The translations under genes were made by a program, and so were the position numbers. From contig JAVVWP010000008.1 of assembly GCA_036652055.1 (NCBI GenBank), positions 4,312 through 68,311 of the forward strand: 64,000 nucleotides of DNA, in the 5' to 3' direction. Under the pieces are notes generated by a model. That model did no database searches. It worked only from the letters and a program-made list of their open reading frames with translations, and had not been told where the DNA came from. The stretch is from Fimenecus sp036652055 (GTDB lineage Bacteria; Bacillota; Clostridia; Oscillospirales; Acutalibacteraceae). Positions 43,776 to 53,095 of the stretch are shown here, piece after piece; positions within the stretch are counted from its first letter, which is position 1; every line of letters starts with the position of its first letter.

Positions 43776-45511
43776 TAGTTTTTGCCCTCCTCTATTGCAC
43801 CGAACTTGCAAAGTTGAGTACAAACATTGCAGCCAACGCACTGTGTGAAGTCTATTTTTGATTTGCCATTTTGCATACTTATTGCAGGGCAACCAATTTT
43901 CATACACATTTTACAGCCTGTGCATTTATCATTATTAACAGTAACTGGTGGATTATGCTTTACTGATTTTAAAAGAACACACGGTCTTCTTGAAATAACA
44001 ACAGATGGTTCTTCTGCTGCAACTTCTTCTTTTATTACATCAATACATTCTTTAAGATTATAAGGATCAACAACTCTAACTCTGTCTATTCCAACTGCTT
44101 TAGCAACCATTTCAATGCTTACTGCCGTAGTTGGATCGCCTTTTATTGTTTTACCCGTTGTTGGATTATCTTGATGCCCTGTCATTCCTGTAATACTGTT
44201 ATCAAGAATAATTACAGTTGAATTACTTCTATTATAAGCAATATTTATAAGTCCCGTAACGCCTGAATGCATAAAGGTTGAATCACCGATAATTGCAACT
44301 GAATTTTTCTCATAAAGTGGATTTGCTTTGTTTCTTCCATGCAATGCAGAAATAGATGCGCCCATACAAATACAAGTGTCTATCATTCCAATTGGAGCGA
44401 GAGAACCAAGCGTATAACAACCAATGTCACCACTAACAGCAACATTAAGCTTTTTAAGTGCATAGAAAAGACCTCTGTGTGGACAGCCTGCACAAAGCAC
44501 TGGTGGACGCATAGGAATTTGAAGATCAGTTGACACCGACTTAACATCCCTATCTAAAATTGCCTTTGCAATCATAGTTTGCGAATATTCTCCGAGCATT
44601 GTAAATTCGTCTTTACCAATAACTTTAATTCCATTTTGACGGCAATGTTCTTCGATAAACGGATCAAGCTGTTCAAGAACATAAACCGTTTCGCAACTAT
44701 TTACAAAATCTTTTATTAAATTTACAGGAAGTGGATAAACACAGCCTAATTTGAGATAAGAGGCTTTTTCACCTAAGGCTTCTTTTGCATACAAATAAGA
44801 AATACCTGCTGCAATTATACCAATTTTTTTGTCATTGTATTCGATTTTATTGATTTTTGAAGTTTCTGCCCATTCTATTTCTTCTTTTGTTCTTTCTTCT
44901 ACAACAATATGTCTTTGTTTTGCCATTGCTGGCATCATAACATATTTTGCTGGATTTTTAACATATTCTTTTAATTCGCTTTCACATCTTTCAGACAGCT
45001 CAACGATACTTCTTGAGTGAGCAACTCTCGTTGTAAGCCTAATAATAACAGGCGTATCAAATTTTTCAGAAAGTTCAAAAGCTAATTTAGAAAATTCACA
45101 GCATTCATTAGAATCAGATGGCTCTAACATAATTGTTTTTGAAGCTTTTGCATAATGTCTTGAATCCTGCTCATTTTGTGAGGAGTGCATTCCAGGATCA
45201 TCAGCAACAGCAATAACCATACCTGCATTAACGCCCGTATATGATGCTGTAAAAAGCGGATCGGCAGCAACATTTAAACCTACATGTTTCATTGCACAAA
45301 ATGACCTTGCCCCTGCGATTGACGCACCAACAGCAACCTCCATAGCTACCTTTTCATTGGGCGCCCATTCACTGTAAACATCATCATATTTTGCAATGCA
45401 TTCAGTAATTTCTGTGCTGGGAGTTCCAGGATAACTTGAAGCTACTCGAAGCCCGCCTTCATAAAGACCTCTTGCAAGTGCTTCATTTCCAATTAATAAT
45501 TTTTTGCTCAT
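43775..45511 (-). CDS. iorA: indolepyruvate:ferredoxin oxidoreductase alpha subunit
   Basis: A 578-residue thiamine-diphosphate and iron-sulfur enzyme subunit. The N-terminal pyrimidine-binding domain has SSYPGTPSTEITE. The ThDP-binding region has GDIGCYTLGSLAP, and GDSTFMHSGVTGLINIAYN (about residues 408-426) includes the GDG-like metal motif. Two C-terminal [4Fe-4S] motifs follow: CTGCKMCMKIGCP and CVGCNVCTQLCKFG. It oxidises aryl-2-oxoacids from Trp, Phe or Tyr transamination. Its gene is between the two paaK paralogues. Confidence 0.94.
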   Translation of the reverse strand: MSKKLLIGNEALARGLYEGGLRVASSYPGTPSTEITECIAKYDDVYSEWAPNEKVAMEVAVGASIAGARSFCAMKHVGLNVAADPLFTASYTGVNAGMVIAVADDPGMHSSQNEQDSRHYAKASKTIMLEPSDSNECCEFSKLAFELSEKFDTPVIIRLTTRVAHSRSIVELSERCESELKEYVKNPAKYVMMPAMAKQRHIVVEERTKEEIEWAETSKINKIEYNDKKIGIIAAGISYLYAKEALGEKASYLKLGCVYPLPVNLIKDFVNSCETVYVLEQLDPFIEEHCRQNGIKVIGKDEFTMLGEYSQTMIAKAILDRDVKSVSTDLQIPMRPPVLCAGCPHRGLFYALKKLNVAVSGDIGCYTLGSLAPIGMIDTCICMGASISALHGRNKANPLYEKNSVAIIGDSTFMHSGVTGLINIAYNRSNSTVIILDNSITGMTGHQDNPTTGKTIKGDPTTAVSIEMVAKAVGIDRVRVVDPYNLKECIDVIKEEVAAEEPSVVISRRPCVLLKSVKHNPPVTVNNDKCTGCKMCMKIGCPAISMQNGKSKIDFTQCVGCNVCTQLCKFGAIEEGKN

Positions 45512-45535
45512 ATTTTAACTACCTCTATATAAAAA

Positions 45536-46837
45536 TTACTTTTGATTTCTTAAATCGACTACTCTTTTTGCTTTTCCCACAAATCTTTCAATCGTTTTTG
45601 GCTCAACAATGCTAACCTTACACTGAATTCCAAGAACTGTCTGAATTTCTTTTTTAATGTTGGTTTGAAGGTCTTGAATTTTTCCAAAGCTTTCTAAAAG
45701 AGAATTGTCAGATAATTCAACTTGAACTTCAAGAGTATCTGCATATCCTTCTCGCCTAACAATTAACTGATAGTGCGGACTTACTTTTTCCATTCCGACA
45801 AGAACACTTTCAATCTGTGATGGGAACACATTAACTCCTCTGATTTTAAGCATATCATCACTTCTGCCCTTAATTTTATCCATTCTCGCAAAAGTTCTTC
45901 CACATTTGCAAGGCTCATAATTAAGCTTTGAAATATCTCTTGTTCTGTATCTTAAAAGTGGAATTCCCTCTTTAGTTAGTGTTGTAATTAAAAGCTCGCC
46001 TGTTTCGCCTTCATCAAGTGCTTCTAATGTGTTTGGATCAACAATTTCTGGTAGGAAGTAATCTTCATTAATATGCAAGCCACACCTATGTGTACATTCG
46101 CCAGAAACGCCAGGCCCCATAAGCTCACTCATACCATAATTATCGGTTGCAATTATATCCCAACCATTTTCAATTTGAGTTCTCATTTCAGGCGTACAAC
46201 CCTCAGAACCAAAAAGGCCAAGGCGAAGATTATAATCACTCATTGGGTAAGAGAGTTCTTTTGCTGTTTCTGCCATATAAAGTGCATAAGATGGCGTTGC
46301 AACAAGTGCGGTTGTTTTAAAATCACGCATATACATAAGTGCTTTTTCAGTATTTCCGCTTGAATTTGGGACAACTGCACAGCCAAGCTTTTCAAGCCCA
46401 TAATGAAGCCCTAATGCACCCGTAAACATTCCGTATCCAAAAGAAATTTGAACAACATCTTCATCTGTTGCTCCTGCTGCCGCACAAATTCTTGCAACAC
46501 AATCAGACCACATATCAAGGTCATTTTTTGTATAACCTACAACCGTTGGCTTTCCTGTTGTTCCTGAAGATGCGTGAATTCTCACAATCTCTTTCATTGG
46601 AACTGCAAAAAGACCAAAGGGATAATTATCTCTTAAATCTGCCTTTGTAGTAGGCGGTATGTATTTAATGTCTGAAAGTGATTTGATTTTGTCAGCAGTA
46701 ACCCCTGCCTCATCTAACCTTTTTGTGTAAAAAGGAACATTTTTGTAGCAGTAATCAACTGTTTTTTTAAGTCGCTGCAATTGAAGCTCCTCAATTGCCT
46801 TTCGGCTCATAGTTTCGATATTTTTTTGAAAAAACAT
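45536..46837 (-). CDS. paaK: phenylacetate-CoA ligase (paralogue)
   Basis: A 433-residue paralogue of the ligase at 41873, with the same motifs: IHASSGTTGKPTVVGYT (about residues 90-106), YGMSELMGPGVSGE and GRSDDMLKIRGVNVFPSQIE. It is first in the operon. I chose the ATG at 46837 (MFFQKN), ten bases after AGGA; the ATG at 46846 is too close to that site. Two ligases in one operon may divide phenylacetate and indole- or hydroxyphenyl-acetate, or forward and reverse reactions; that is inference. Confidence 0.9.
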   Translation of the reverse strand: MFFQKNIETMSRKAIEELQLQRLKKTVDYCYKNVPFYTKRLDEAGVTADKIKSLSDIKYIPPTTKADLRDNYPFGLFAVPMKEIVRIHASSGTTGKPTVVGYTKNDLDMWSDCVARICAAAGATDEDVVQISFGYGMFTGALGLHYGLEKLGCAVVPNSSGNTEKALMYMRDFKTTALVATPSYALYMAETAKELSYPMSDYNLRLGLFGSEGCTPEMRTQIENGWDIIATDNYGMSELMGPGVSGECTHRCGLHINEDYFLPEIVDPNTLEALDEGETGELLITTLTKEGIPLLRYRTRDISKLNYEPCKCGRTFARMDKIKGRSDDMLKIRGVNVFPSQIESVLVGMEKVSPHYQLIVRREGYADTLEVQVELSDNSLLESFGKIQDLQTNIKKEIQTVLGIQCKVSIVEPKTIERFVGKAKRVVDLRNQK

Positions 46838-46936
46838 AGTAAACATTTCCTATCATTTTGATTATAAGTAGTCACACTAAGTCTTTGTTTTTTTTGGTGC
46901 AATTCTAAATTAATTTTAAGCACGCATAACTAAGTT

Positions 46937-46965
46937 AGTATACCACAATTATTCGTTTTCGACAA
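46937..46965 (-). promoter_or_regulatory. promoter of the paaK-iorAB operon
   Basis: TTGTCG (46965-46960) and TATACT (46942-46937), 17-base spacer. The -35 box lies within the last codons of the upstream symporter gene; the leader is about 100 bases. Confidence 0.55.
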
Positions 46966-48460
46966 TACCATTGTAAAAAAATTCATATTCTTCTTTATCT
47001 GATAATTTCTTTGTTGCAAGGCTTGCTAAAATACATACAAAAATTGAAGTAATCATAGCAATGCAAGCGAAAAGCGGACCTTGTGCCAATAGTTTTAATA
47101 CAATATCTGATTTAACGCCTAACATATTTATTAGCTTGCAAACTGCTGGAATGAGTGCTATTGAAAATCCTGTAAGCATTCCTGCCCATGCGCCAAACTT
47201 ATTAAGACCTTTATAATAGAGTGCCAAAACATAAGGTGCAAGGCACGAGCCTGAAATTATGCCCCATGAATAGCTCATCATATCTAAAATAGGAGTATTT
47301 GTATTTGCTACAATATATGAAAGAACAACAAACAGCACACAAAATAGCTTAGTCATTTTTCCCTTTTGTTTATCTAACATATTAGGTTTTAATTTTGCTG
47401 CAACTAAATCCATACTAAGTGTTGAGCTTGCAGAAAGAGTTATTGAGCAAAGTGTTGAAACAGAAGCTGATAATAACAACACAATAATTACTCCGAGCAG
47501 CACCGCAGGTAGGTTTGAATCTTTAAGCATCATAGGAACTATATAGTCTGCACTTGGCATATCTATTCCTACGGTATAATATTTATGGCAAAGTGAACCG
47601 ATGAAGTATCCGCCACCTGCAATAAGAAGTGCAAAGCCTGTTGAAATTACAATTCCCCTCTTTGCCTGTTTGTCATCTTTAATTCCAAAATATTTTTGAA
47701 CCATCTGAGGAAGTCCCCAAGTTCCAAAGCTTGTCATTAAAACAGTCGCCATTAGTGAAACCCATTGTGAGCCATTTAACTTTGGAAGCCCTGCCTCAGT
47801 TTTAGCATATTCAACTATTCCTTGAATTCCGCCAACTTTATCACATCTAACAACAAAAATTAAAAGAAGGACAACTCCTACCATCATAACAATTCCTTGA
47901 ATAAAATCAGCTCTTGCCTGAACAAGATAACCGCCAAGCGTAACGAGAAGTATTGAGAGAATAGCAATTATTATTAGAAAAACTGTATCATCAATTCCAA
48001 GCAACACATTTGCAACACTTGCAAGCCCACTATAAACTGATGCTGAATAAGGAACTAAAAAAATAAATATTATAACAGCAGAAAAAGTTTTCATACCAGG
48101 ACTTTTATATCTTTTTTCAAAAAATTCAGGCATTGTTTTAATTTTTAATCTGCTAGAAATATCTCTTGTTTTTCGGGCGAGCAAAAGCCAAGCTAAAAGC
48201 GAGCCGAAAACTGCATTGCCAATTCCTGCAAGCACACCCCAAAGACCAAAGCCAAGACCTGTTTTTCCTGCATACCCTACAAACATAACAGCAGAAAAAT
48301 ATGCCGTTCCATAAGATAAAGCAGAAAGCCATGCACCTGCATTTCTTCCACCAACAGTAAAATCAGCTATACTTTTTGACTTTCGCCCCGAAAAAATGCC
48401 TATTGCTACAAGCCCTAAAATATAGACTGCTATCGTTCCCCACATAACAATGTTATTCAT
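46949..48460 (-). CDS. sodium:solute symporter (SSS family)
   Basis: A 503-residue membrane protein with about thirteen hydrophobic segments. The N-terminus IADFTVGGRNAGAWLSALSY (about residues 31-50) is the SSS family signature, followed by a conserved GYAGKTGLGFGLWG stretch. It should take up a small organic solute with Na+. Substrate cannot be told; the neighbouring aryl-acid operon makes an aromatic or carboxylic acid possible but unproven. It has its own promoter. Confidence 0.88.
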   Translation of the reverse strand: MNNIVMWGTIAVYILGLVAIGIFSGRKSKSIADFTVGGRNAGAWLSALSYGTAYFSAVMFVGYAGKTGLGFGLWGVLAGIGNAVFGSLLAWLLLARKTRDISSRLKIKTMPEFFEKRYKSPGMKTFSAVIIFIFLVPYSASVYSGLASVANVLLGIDDTVFLIIIAILSILLVTLGGYLVQARADFIQGIVMMVGVVLLLIFVVRCDKVGGIQGIVEYAKTEAGLPKLNGSQWVSLMATVLMTSFGTWGLPQMVQKYFGIKDDKQAKRGIVISTGFALLIAGGGYFIGSLCHKYYTVGIDMPSADYIVPMMLKDSNLPAVLLGVIIVLLLSASVSTLCSITLSASSTLSMDLVAAKLKPNMLDKQKGKMTKLFCVLFVVLSYIVANTNTPILDMMSYSWGIISGSCLAPYVLALYYKGLNKFGAWAGMLTGFSIALIPAVCKLINMLGVKSDIVLKLLAQGPLFACIAMITSIFVCILASLATKKLSDKEEYEFFYNGIVENE

Positions 48461-48524
48461 TCATTTAACCCACTTTATCGATTTTGTGCTTTAAAGCTTT
48501 TACCTGCTAAAGCACTTGGGGATT

Positions 48525-48553
48525 ATTATACCCCCTAAACTCAAAAAGGTCAA
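48525..48553 (-). promoter_or_regulatory. sigma-A promoter of the SSS symporter, within an inverted repeat
   Basis: TTGACC (48553-48548) and TATAAT (48530-48525), 17-base spacer. ACCCCC and GGGGGT flank the -35 box and spacer as a 6-base inverted repeat, possibly an operator. Confidence 0.7.
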
Positions 48554-48563
48554 GGGGGTTTTG

Positions 48564-49358
48564 TTAAATATTTAAAATTCTTTTTGCATTATTTGAAAGG
48601 ATATTTTCTTTTTGATTATTTGTAAGTTTTAAAGAGTTTAAAAAATCAATTTCATCACAAGTTCCACTCCACGGCATATCACTTCCAAAAATAATCTTTT
48701 CTGAATTATGATTTTCTATGATTTCATTTGCATATTGCGGAGGCATTTTAGAATATGAAAACGCTGTATCAAGATAAATGTTAGTTCCTACAAGATATTT
48801 TAGAGTTTCCTGCCACAAAAGATAACCACCAAAATGAGCAGCGATAACAGGAGCGTCTTCAAAATACGGCAATATCGATGCTAAAGACTTTGGTGTACAA
48901 TGCACAGGGCTTGGAAATCCAATATCAACACCTGCGTGAAAAACTGTTATAAATCCCATTGCGGCAATTTTTTGATATATTGGCAGCATTCTTTTTTCAT
49001 CTACAAAAAAATTTTGATAATCAGGGTGAAGTTTTATTCCTTTTATTCCAGCGGTTTTTAGCCTTTTAAGCTCAGCATCAATGTTTTCACTTTCGGGGTG
49101 TATGCTTCCAAAAGGAATGAGTTTTTCATTTTCTAAAAGAGAAATTGCAAAATCATTAACACTATGCTCTTGCTTTGGATTGGTTGCAATATTTAAAACA
49201 ACCGCTTTATCAACATTGTTTTTGTCAAGATAGTTTGTCAGAGAGGTAATACTGCCACTATGAAAAGGTTTTACATTGCCACAACAAGCAGACAAGGATT
49301 TCATAGCTTTTGTATAAATCTTATCAGGAAAAGCGTGTGTATGAAAATCAATAATCAT
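48564..49358 (-). CDS. amidohydrolase family protein
   Basis: A 264-residue metal-dependent hydrolase of the amidohydrolase-2 (PF04909) type. It starts MIIDFHTHAFP, with the metal-binding HxH. GIKLHPDYQNF (about residues 95-105), FHAGVDIGFPSP, VIAAHFGGYL and IIFGSDMPWSG supply the later His and Asp ligands. Such enzymes hydrolyse or decarboxylate small cyclic or aromatic acids. It is a single gene between the symporter promoter and bipA. Substrate unknown. Confidence 0.85.
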   Translation of the reverse strand: MIIDFHTHAFPDKIYTKAMKSLSACCGNVKPFHSGSITSLTNYLDKNNVDKAVVLNIATNPKQEHSVNDFAISLLENEKLIPFGSIHPESENIDAELKRLKTAGIKGIKLHPDYQNFFVDEKRMLPIYQKIAAMGFITVFHAGVDIGFPSPVHCTPKSLASILPYFEDAPVIAAHFGGYLLWQETLKYLVGTNIYLDTAFSYSKMPPQYANEIIENHNSEKIIFGSDMPWSGTCDEIDFLNSLKLTNNQKENILSNNAKRILNI

Positions 49359-49424
49359 TTTATCATCTCTTTTATTAATTTAAGCCAACGAGTTATACCG
49401 TCGGCTTAAATTTAAAGTATTAAA

Positions 49425-51245
49425 TTATTTCTTTTTGAATTGTTGTTTTAGTCTTAAATCTTTTGAAAGAATTTTCTTTCTAAGCCTTATAGACAGCGGA
49501 GTAACCTCTAAAAGTTCATCTTCTTTGATGAATTCCATTGATTGCTCTAAGCTAAGTGTAGAATGAGGAATAAGCCTAAGTGCATCATCAGCACCCGAAG
49601 AACGAGTATTTGTCATTTGCTTTTTCTTACAAACATTACAAACAATATCTTCATTCTTAGCACATTCACCAATAATCATTCCTTCATATACTGGAACGCC
49701 TGTACCGATAAACAGCCTGCCTCTTTCTTGTGTATAGAAAAGACCATATCCTGTACTTTCGCCAGTTTCATGAACAACAATTGAACCTCTTTCTCTTGTT
49801 TGAATATCGCCTTTAAATGGTTCATACCCTGCAAATAGATTGTTCATTATACCATTGCCGTTAGTATCCGTCATAAATTCTGAACGGTAACCAATAAGAC
49901 CACGAGCAGGTATTCTAAATTCAAGATGAGTTGAACCACCGTCACGAGTTCCCATATTTTCAAGCTCACCTTTTCGTGAACCGATTTTTTGCATTACATT
50001 GCCGACATATTCTTCAGGGACTTCAATAATAAGAAGCTCCATAGGTTCCATAAGTTTTCCGTTTTCTGTTTTTGTAATAACTTGTGGTCTTGAAACTTGA
50101 AATTCATAGCCTTGACGACGCATTGTTTCAATAAGTATGGATAAATGCAACTCGCCTCTGCCTGAAACCTTAAAACAATCCATAGAATCGGTTTCTTCAA
50201 CCTTCATACTAACATTTGTTTCAACTTCTTTGAAAAGTCTGTCACGAACATTTCTTGTTGTAACAAATTTTCCTTCTTTGCCTGCAAACGGGCTGTCATT
50301 AACCATAAAGTTCATTGAAATGGTAGGCTCATCAATTTTTACAAATGGCAATGGTTCAATGCAATCGGGAGAACAAGCTGTTTCGCCGATATTAAGGTCA
50401 GCAATTCCTGAAACGGAAACTAAATCTCCGACTTCAGCCGACTGAACCTCAACTCTTTTTAATCCTTCAAACTGATAGAGCTTAGAAATTTTAACGCTTT
50501 CTTTTGTTCCATCGGTTTTACATAGAATAACTTTATCGTTTTGATTGATTTTTCCACGCTCAACTCTGCCTATTCCAATTCTACCAATATAGTCATCATA
50601 ATCAAGACTTGAAAAAAGAACTTGCAAAGGTGCATTAATATCGCCATCTGGTGATTCGACATGCTCTATTATAGCTTCAAACAGAGGACGCATATCCCCT
50701 TCTCTTGCATCTGGATCAGAAGAAGCATAGCCATCACGAGCAGACGCATAAACTACTGGAAAATCAAGTTGGTCATCATTAGCACCAAGCTCAATAAAGA
50801 GGTCAAGCACCTCATCAATAACTTCTGATGGTCTTGCCCCTGGCCTATCAACTTTATTAACAACAACTATAACTTTTTTATTAAGAGCCAATGCTTTCTT
50901 TAAAACAAATCTTGTTTGAGGCATACAGCCTTCAAAAGCATCGACAAGTAAAAGTACGCCATCAACCATCATTAATATACGCTCAACCTCACCGCCAAAA
51001 TCAGCATGGCCAGGAGTGTCGACGATATTTATTTTAACTCCGTTATAATGGACCGAAGTATTTTTTGAAAGAATTGTAATTCCTCTTTCACGCTCGAGGT
51101 CGTTCGAGTCCATAACTCTATCTTGAACAACTTCATTTTGCCTGTATATGCCGCTCTGCTTTAAAAGCTCATCAACCAAAGTCGTTTTACCGTGGTCAAC
51201 GTGAGCAATAATTGCGACATTTCTAAGATTTTCTCTGCACTTCAA
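49425..51245 (-). CDS. typA: ribosome-associated GTPase BipA/TypA
   Basis: A 606-residue translational GTPase of the EF-G superfamily that helps ribosome assembly and stress or cold adaptation. G1 is AHVDHGKTTLVDELL (about residues 13-27), G2 ERGITI, G3 DTPGHADFGGEVER and G4 NKVDRP. The BipA-specific C-terminal domain follows. I chose the TTG at 51245, five bases after AGGGTGA, giving MKCRENLRNVAIIAHVDHG. This lines up with Bacillus TypA starts; earlier starts add ten extra residues. Confidence 0.94.
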   Translation of the reverse strand: MKCRENLRNVAIIAHVDHGKTTLVDELLKQSGIYRQNEVVQDRVMDSNDLERERGITILSKNTSVHYNGVKINIVDTPGHADFGGEVERILMMVDGVLLLVDAFEGCMPQTRFVLKKALALNKKVIVVVNKVDRPGARPSEVIDEVLDLFIELGANDDQLDFPVVYASARDGYASSDPDAREGDMRPLFEAIIEHVESPDGDINAPLQVLFSSLDYDDYIGRIGIGRVERGKINQNDKVILCKTDGTKESVKISKLYQFEGLKRVEVQSAEVGDLVSVSGIADLNIGETACSPDCIEPLPFVKIDEPTISMNFMVNDSPFAGKEGKFVTTRNVRDRLFKEVETNVSMKVEETDSMDCFKVSGRGELHLSILIETMRRQGYEFQVSRPQVITKTENGKLMEPMELLIIEVPEEYVGNVMQKIGSRKGELENMGTRDGGSTHLEFRIPARGLIGYRSEFMTDTNGNGIMNNLFAGYEPFKGDIQTRERGSIVVHETGESTGYGLFYTQERGRLFIGTGVPVYEGMIIGECAKNEDIVCNVCKKKQMTNTRSSGADDALRLIPHSTLSLEQSMEFIKEDELLEVTPLSIRLRKKILSKDLRLKQQFKKK

Positions 51246-51283
51246 TTTTGTCACCCTCATACCTTTTAATTTCACCGAACGTT

Positions 51284-51312
51284 ATTCTAACACTTTTTGA
51301 CAAAAATCGCAA
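51284..51312 (-). promoter_or_regulatory. sigma-A promoter of typA
   Basis: TTGCGA (51312-51307) and TAGAAT (51289-51284) with a 17-base spacer, about 40 bases before the start codon. Confidence 0.5.
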
Positions 51313-51392
51313 GAACTTATATTACAATAGACCCTTTACAAATGACGATTTTTTTTGTAATATATACTAAATAAATAAACGAGGTGAATGTA

Positions 51393-53036
51393 TTGTCCAA
51401 CTTTACAACTTTTTCTGCTGTTTCCTCTCTTAAAAAAGTATTTCCAAATTCAGAGCTTAATAACATAAACTTTGATAAATTTTCAATGCTTCGTAATGAA
51501 AAGTATTCTTTTCAAATTGCTTTTAAAGCAAAAAAAGGAGAAATCTTAACTTTTAAGATTAATTCTGAAATTTCAAAATACATTAATTCTTATTATGTTA
51601 AGCTTATGCCCTGCACTACTGCCGCACCAAAAAATGCTGATGATTACTTTATTACTAAAAATACCTGTGACTTTCCCGACCTTCTCTTACCAATAGAAAA
51701 CTTTTCTGTAAAAGCTCTTTATGACGGATATAACTCTATTTGGTTTGAAATAAAATCTGAAAGTCAATTGCCATCTGGTGTTCATAATATTTCAATAGAC
51801 TTTTTTGAAAATGAAAATCCAATAGAAACAATATCAATATCTGCTGATGTTATTAATGAATGCTTACCAAAGCAAGATTTGGTTTTTACAAACTGGTTTC
51901 ACACTGATTGCATTATGAGCCATTATAATCTTGAAGTTTTTTCAGATGAATACTGGCGTATAGTTGAAAACTTTTTGAAAAGAGCAAGAGAATATGGAAT
52001 GACCTGCGTGCTTACTCCTTTGTTTACTCCACCACTTGATACTGCAATTGGCGGTGAAAGACCTACGGTTCAGCTTGTTAAGGTCAAAGTTTTAAGAAAA
52101 AACAGTTATGAGTTTAATTTTGATAATCTTGACAAATGGCTTGAAATGTGTGATAGGTGCAATATTGATTATTATGAAATGTCACATTTATTCACTCAAT
52201 GGGGCGCTCATCATGCACCAAAAATTATTGCTACTGTTGATGGTAACGAAAAACAAATTTTTGGTTGGAAAACGAGAGCTAATGGTAGAAAATACAAAAC
52301 ATTCTTATCGCAATTTGCTAGCGAATTAGTTAACTACATTGATGATAAAGGCATTAGAAATAAATGTTTTTTCCATGTATCTGACGAGCCATCAAAAAGT
52401 CTTATAGGTTCATATAAAAAAGCGAGCAAAATTATTCATGAGAATTTTAAGGATTTCAAGATTATTGACGCCCTGTCTGATTTTGAAATATATGAAAAAG
52501 GTCTTATCGAAACTCCTGTTCCGTCAAATGACCATATATCTCCATTTATTGGTAATGTTAAAGAACTTTGGACTTATTATTGCTGCTGCCAAGCCGAAAA
52601 TTATGTTTCAAACAGATTTTTTGCAATGCCTTCCCAAAGAAATAGAGTTTTAGGCTATCAGCTATATAAATTTGATGTTAAAGGGTTTTTACATTGGGGA
52701 TTTAATTTTTGGTATTCTCAATATTCTAAAAAAGTCATTAATCCATTTGAAGTTACAGATGCTGGCGGAGCTTTTTCATCAGGAGATAGCTTTGTTGTTT
52801 ATCCAAAAGAAGACGGAACGCCTCTTAATTCGTTAAGGCTCAATGTTTTTTATGATGGATTTCAAGATATGATGGCATTACAACTTCTTGAAAGTAAAAT
52901 CGGAAAAGAAAAGACTTTAGAACTTTTAGAAGATGGGCTTGATACTCCAATTACATTTAATAATTATCCACATAGTGATGAGTGGCAGATTTCAAAGCGT
53001 GAACAAATAAACGCTGAAATTAAAAAGTTAATATAA
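51393..53036 (+). CDS. DUF4091 glycosidase-like protein
   Basis: A 547-residue cytosolic protein. The N-terminal half is a beta-sandwich; a TIM-barrel-like glycosidase region and C-terminal DUF4091 domain follow. Visible blocks are TNWFHTDCIMSHYNLEVFSD (about residues 167-186), FFHVSDEPS (about residues 325-333, with acidic residues suited to catalysis) and FLHWGFNFWYSQY. It starts at TTG 51393, six bases after GAGGTG. There is no signal peptide, so it would act on imported sugars or glycosides. The specific substrate is unknown. It is monocistronic, ending at a strong terminator. Confidence 0.8.
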   Translation: MSNFTTFSAVSSLKKVFPNSELNNINFDKFSMLRNEKYSFQIAFKAKKGEILTFKINSEISKYINSYYVKLMPCTTAAPKNADDYFITKNTCDFPDLLLPIENFSVKALYDGYNSIWFEIKSESQLPSGVHNISIDFFENENPIETISISADVINECLPKQDLVFTNWFHTDCIMSHYNLEVFSDEYWRIVENFLKRAREYGMTCVLTPLFTPPLDTAIGGERPTVQLVKVKVLRKNSYEFNFDNLDKWLEMCDRCNIDYYEMSHLFTQWGAHHAPKIIATVDGNEKQIFGWKTRANGRKYKTFLSQFASELVNYIDDKGIRNKCFFHVSDEPSKSLIGSYKKASKIIHENFKDFKIIDALSDFEIYEKGLIETPVPSNDHISPFIGNVKELWTYYCCCQAENYVSNRFFAMPSQRNRVLGYQLYKFDVKGFLHWGFNFWYSQYSKKVINPFEVTDAGGAFSSGDSFVVYPKEDGTPLNSLRLNVFYDGFQDMMALQLLESKIGKEKTLELLEDGLDTPITFNNYPHSDEWQISKREQINAEIKKLI

Positions 53037-53045
53037 AAAAGCGAA

Positions 53046-53090
53046 AAAGAACATCACCTGTTTTGACAATAGGTGATGTTCTTTATTTTT
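53046..53090. terminator. bidirectional intrinsic terminator
   Basis: AAAGAACATCACCT (53046-53059) pairs perfectly with AGGTGATGTTCTTT (53071-53084), followed by a T-rich run, between convergent genes. Confidence 0.88.
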
Positions 53091-53095
53091 TAAAA

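Noticed and set aside
43776..43907. N-terminal extension of iorB into iorA
   Set aside because: The extension lies wholly inside iorA; the TAATG overlap with GGAGGG marks the true start.
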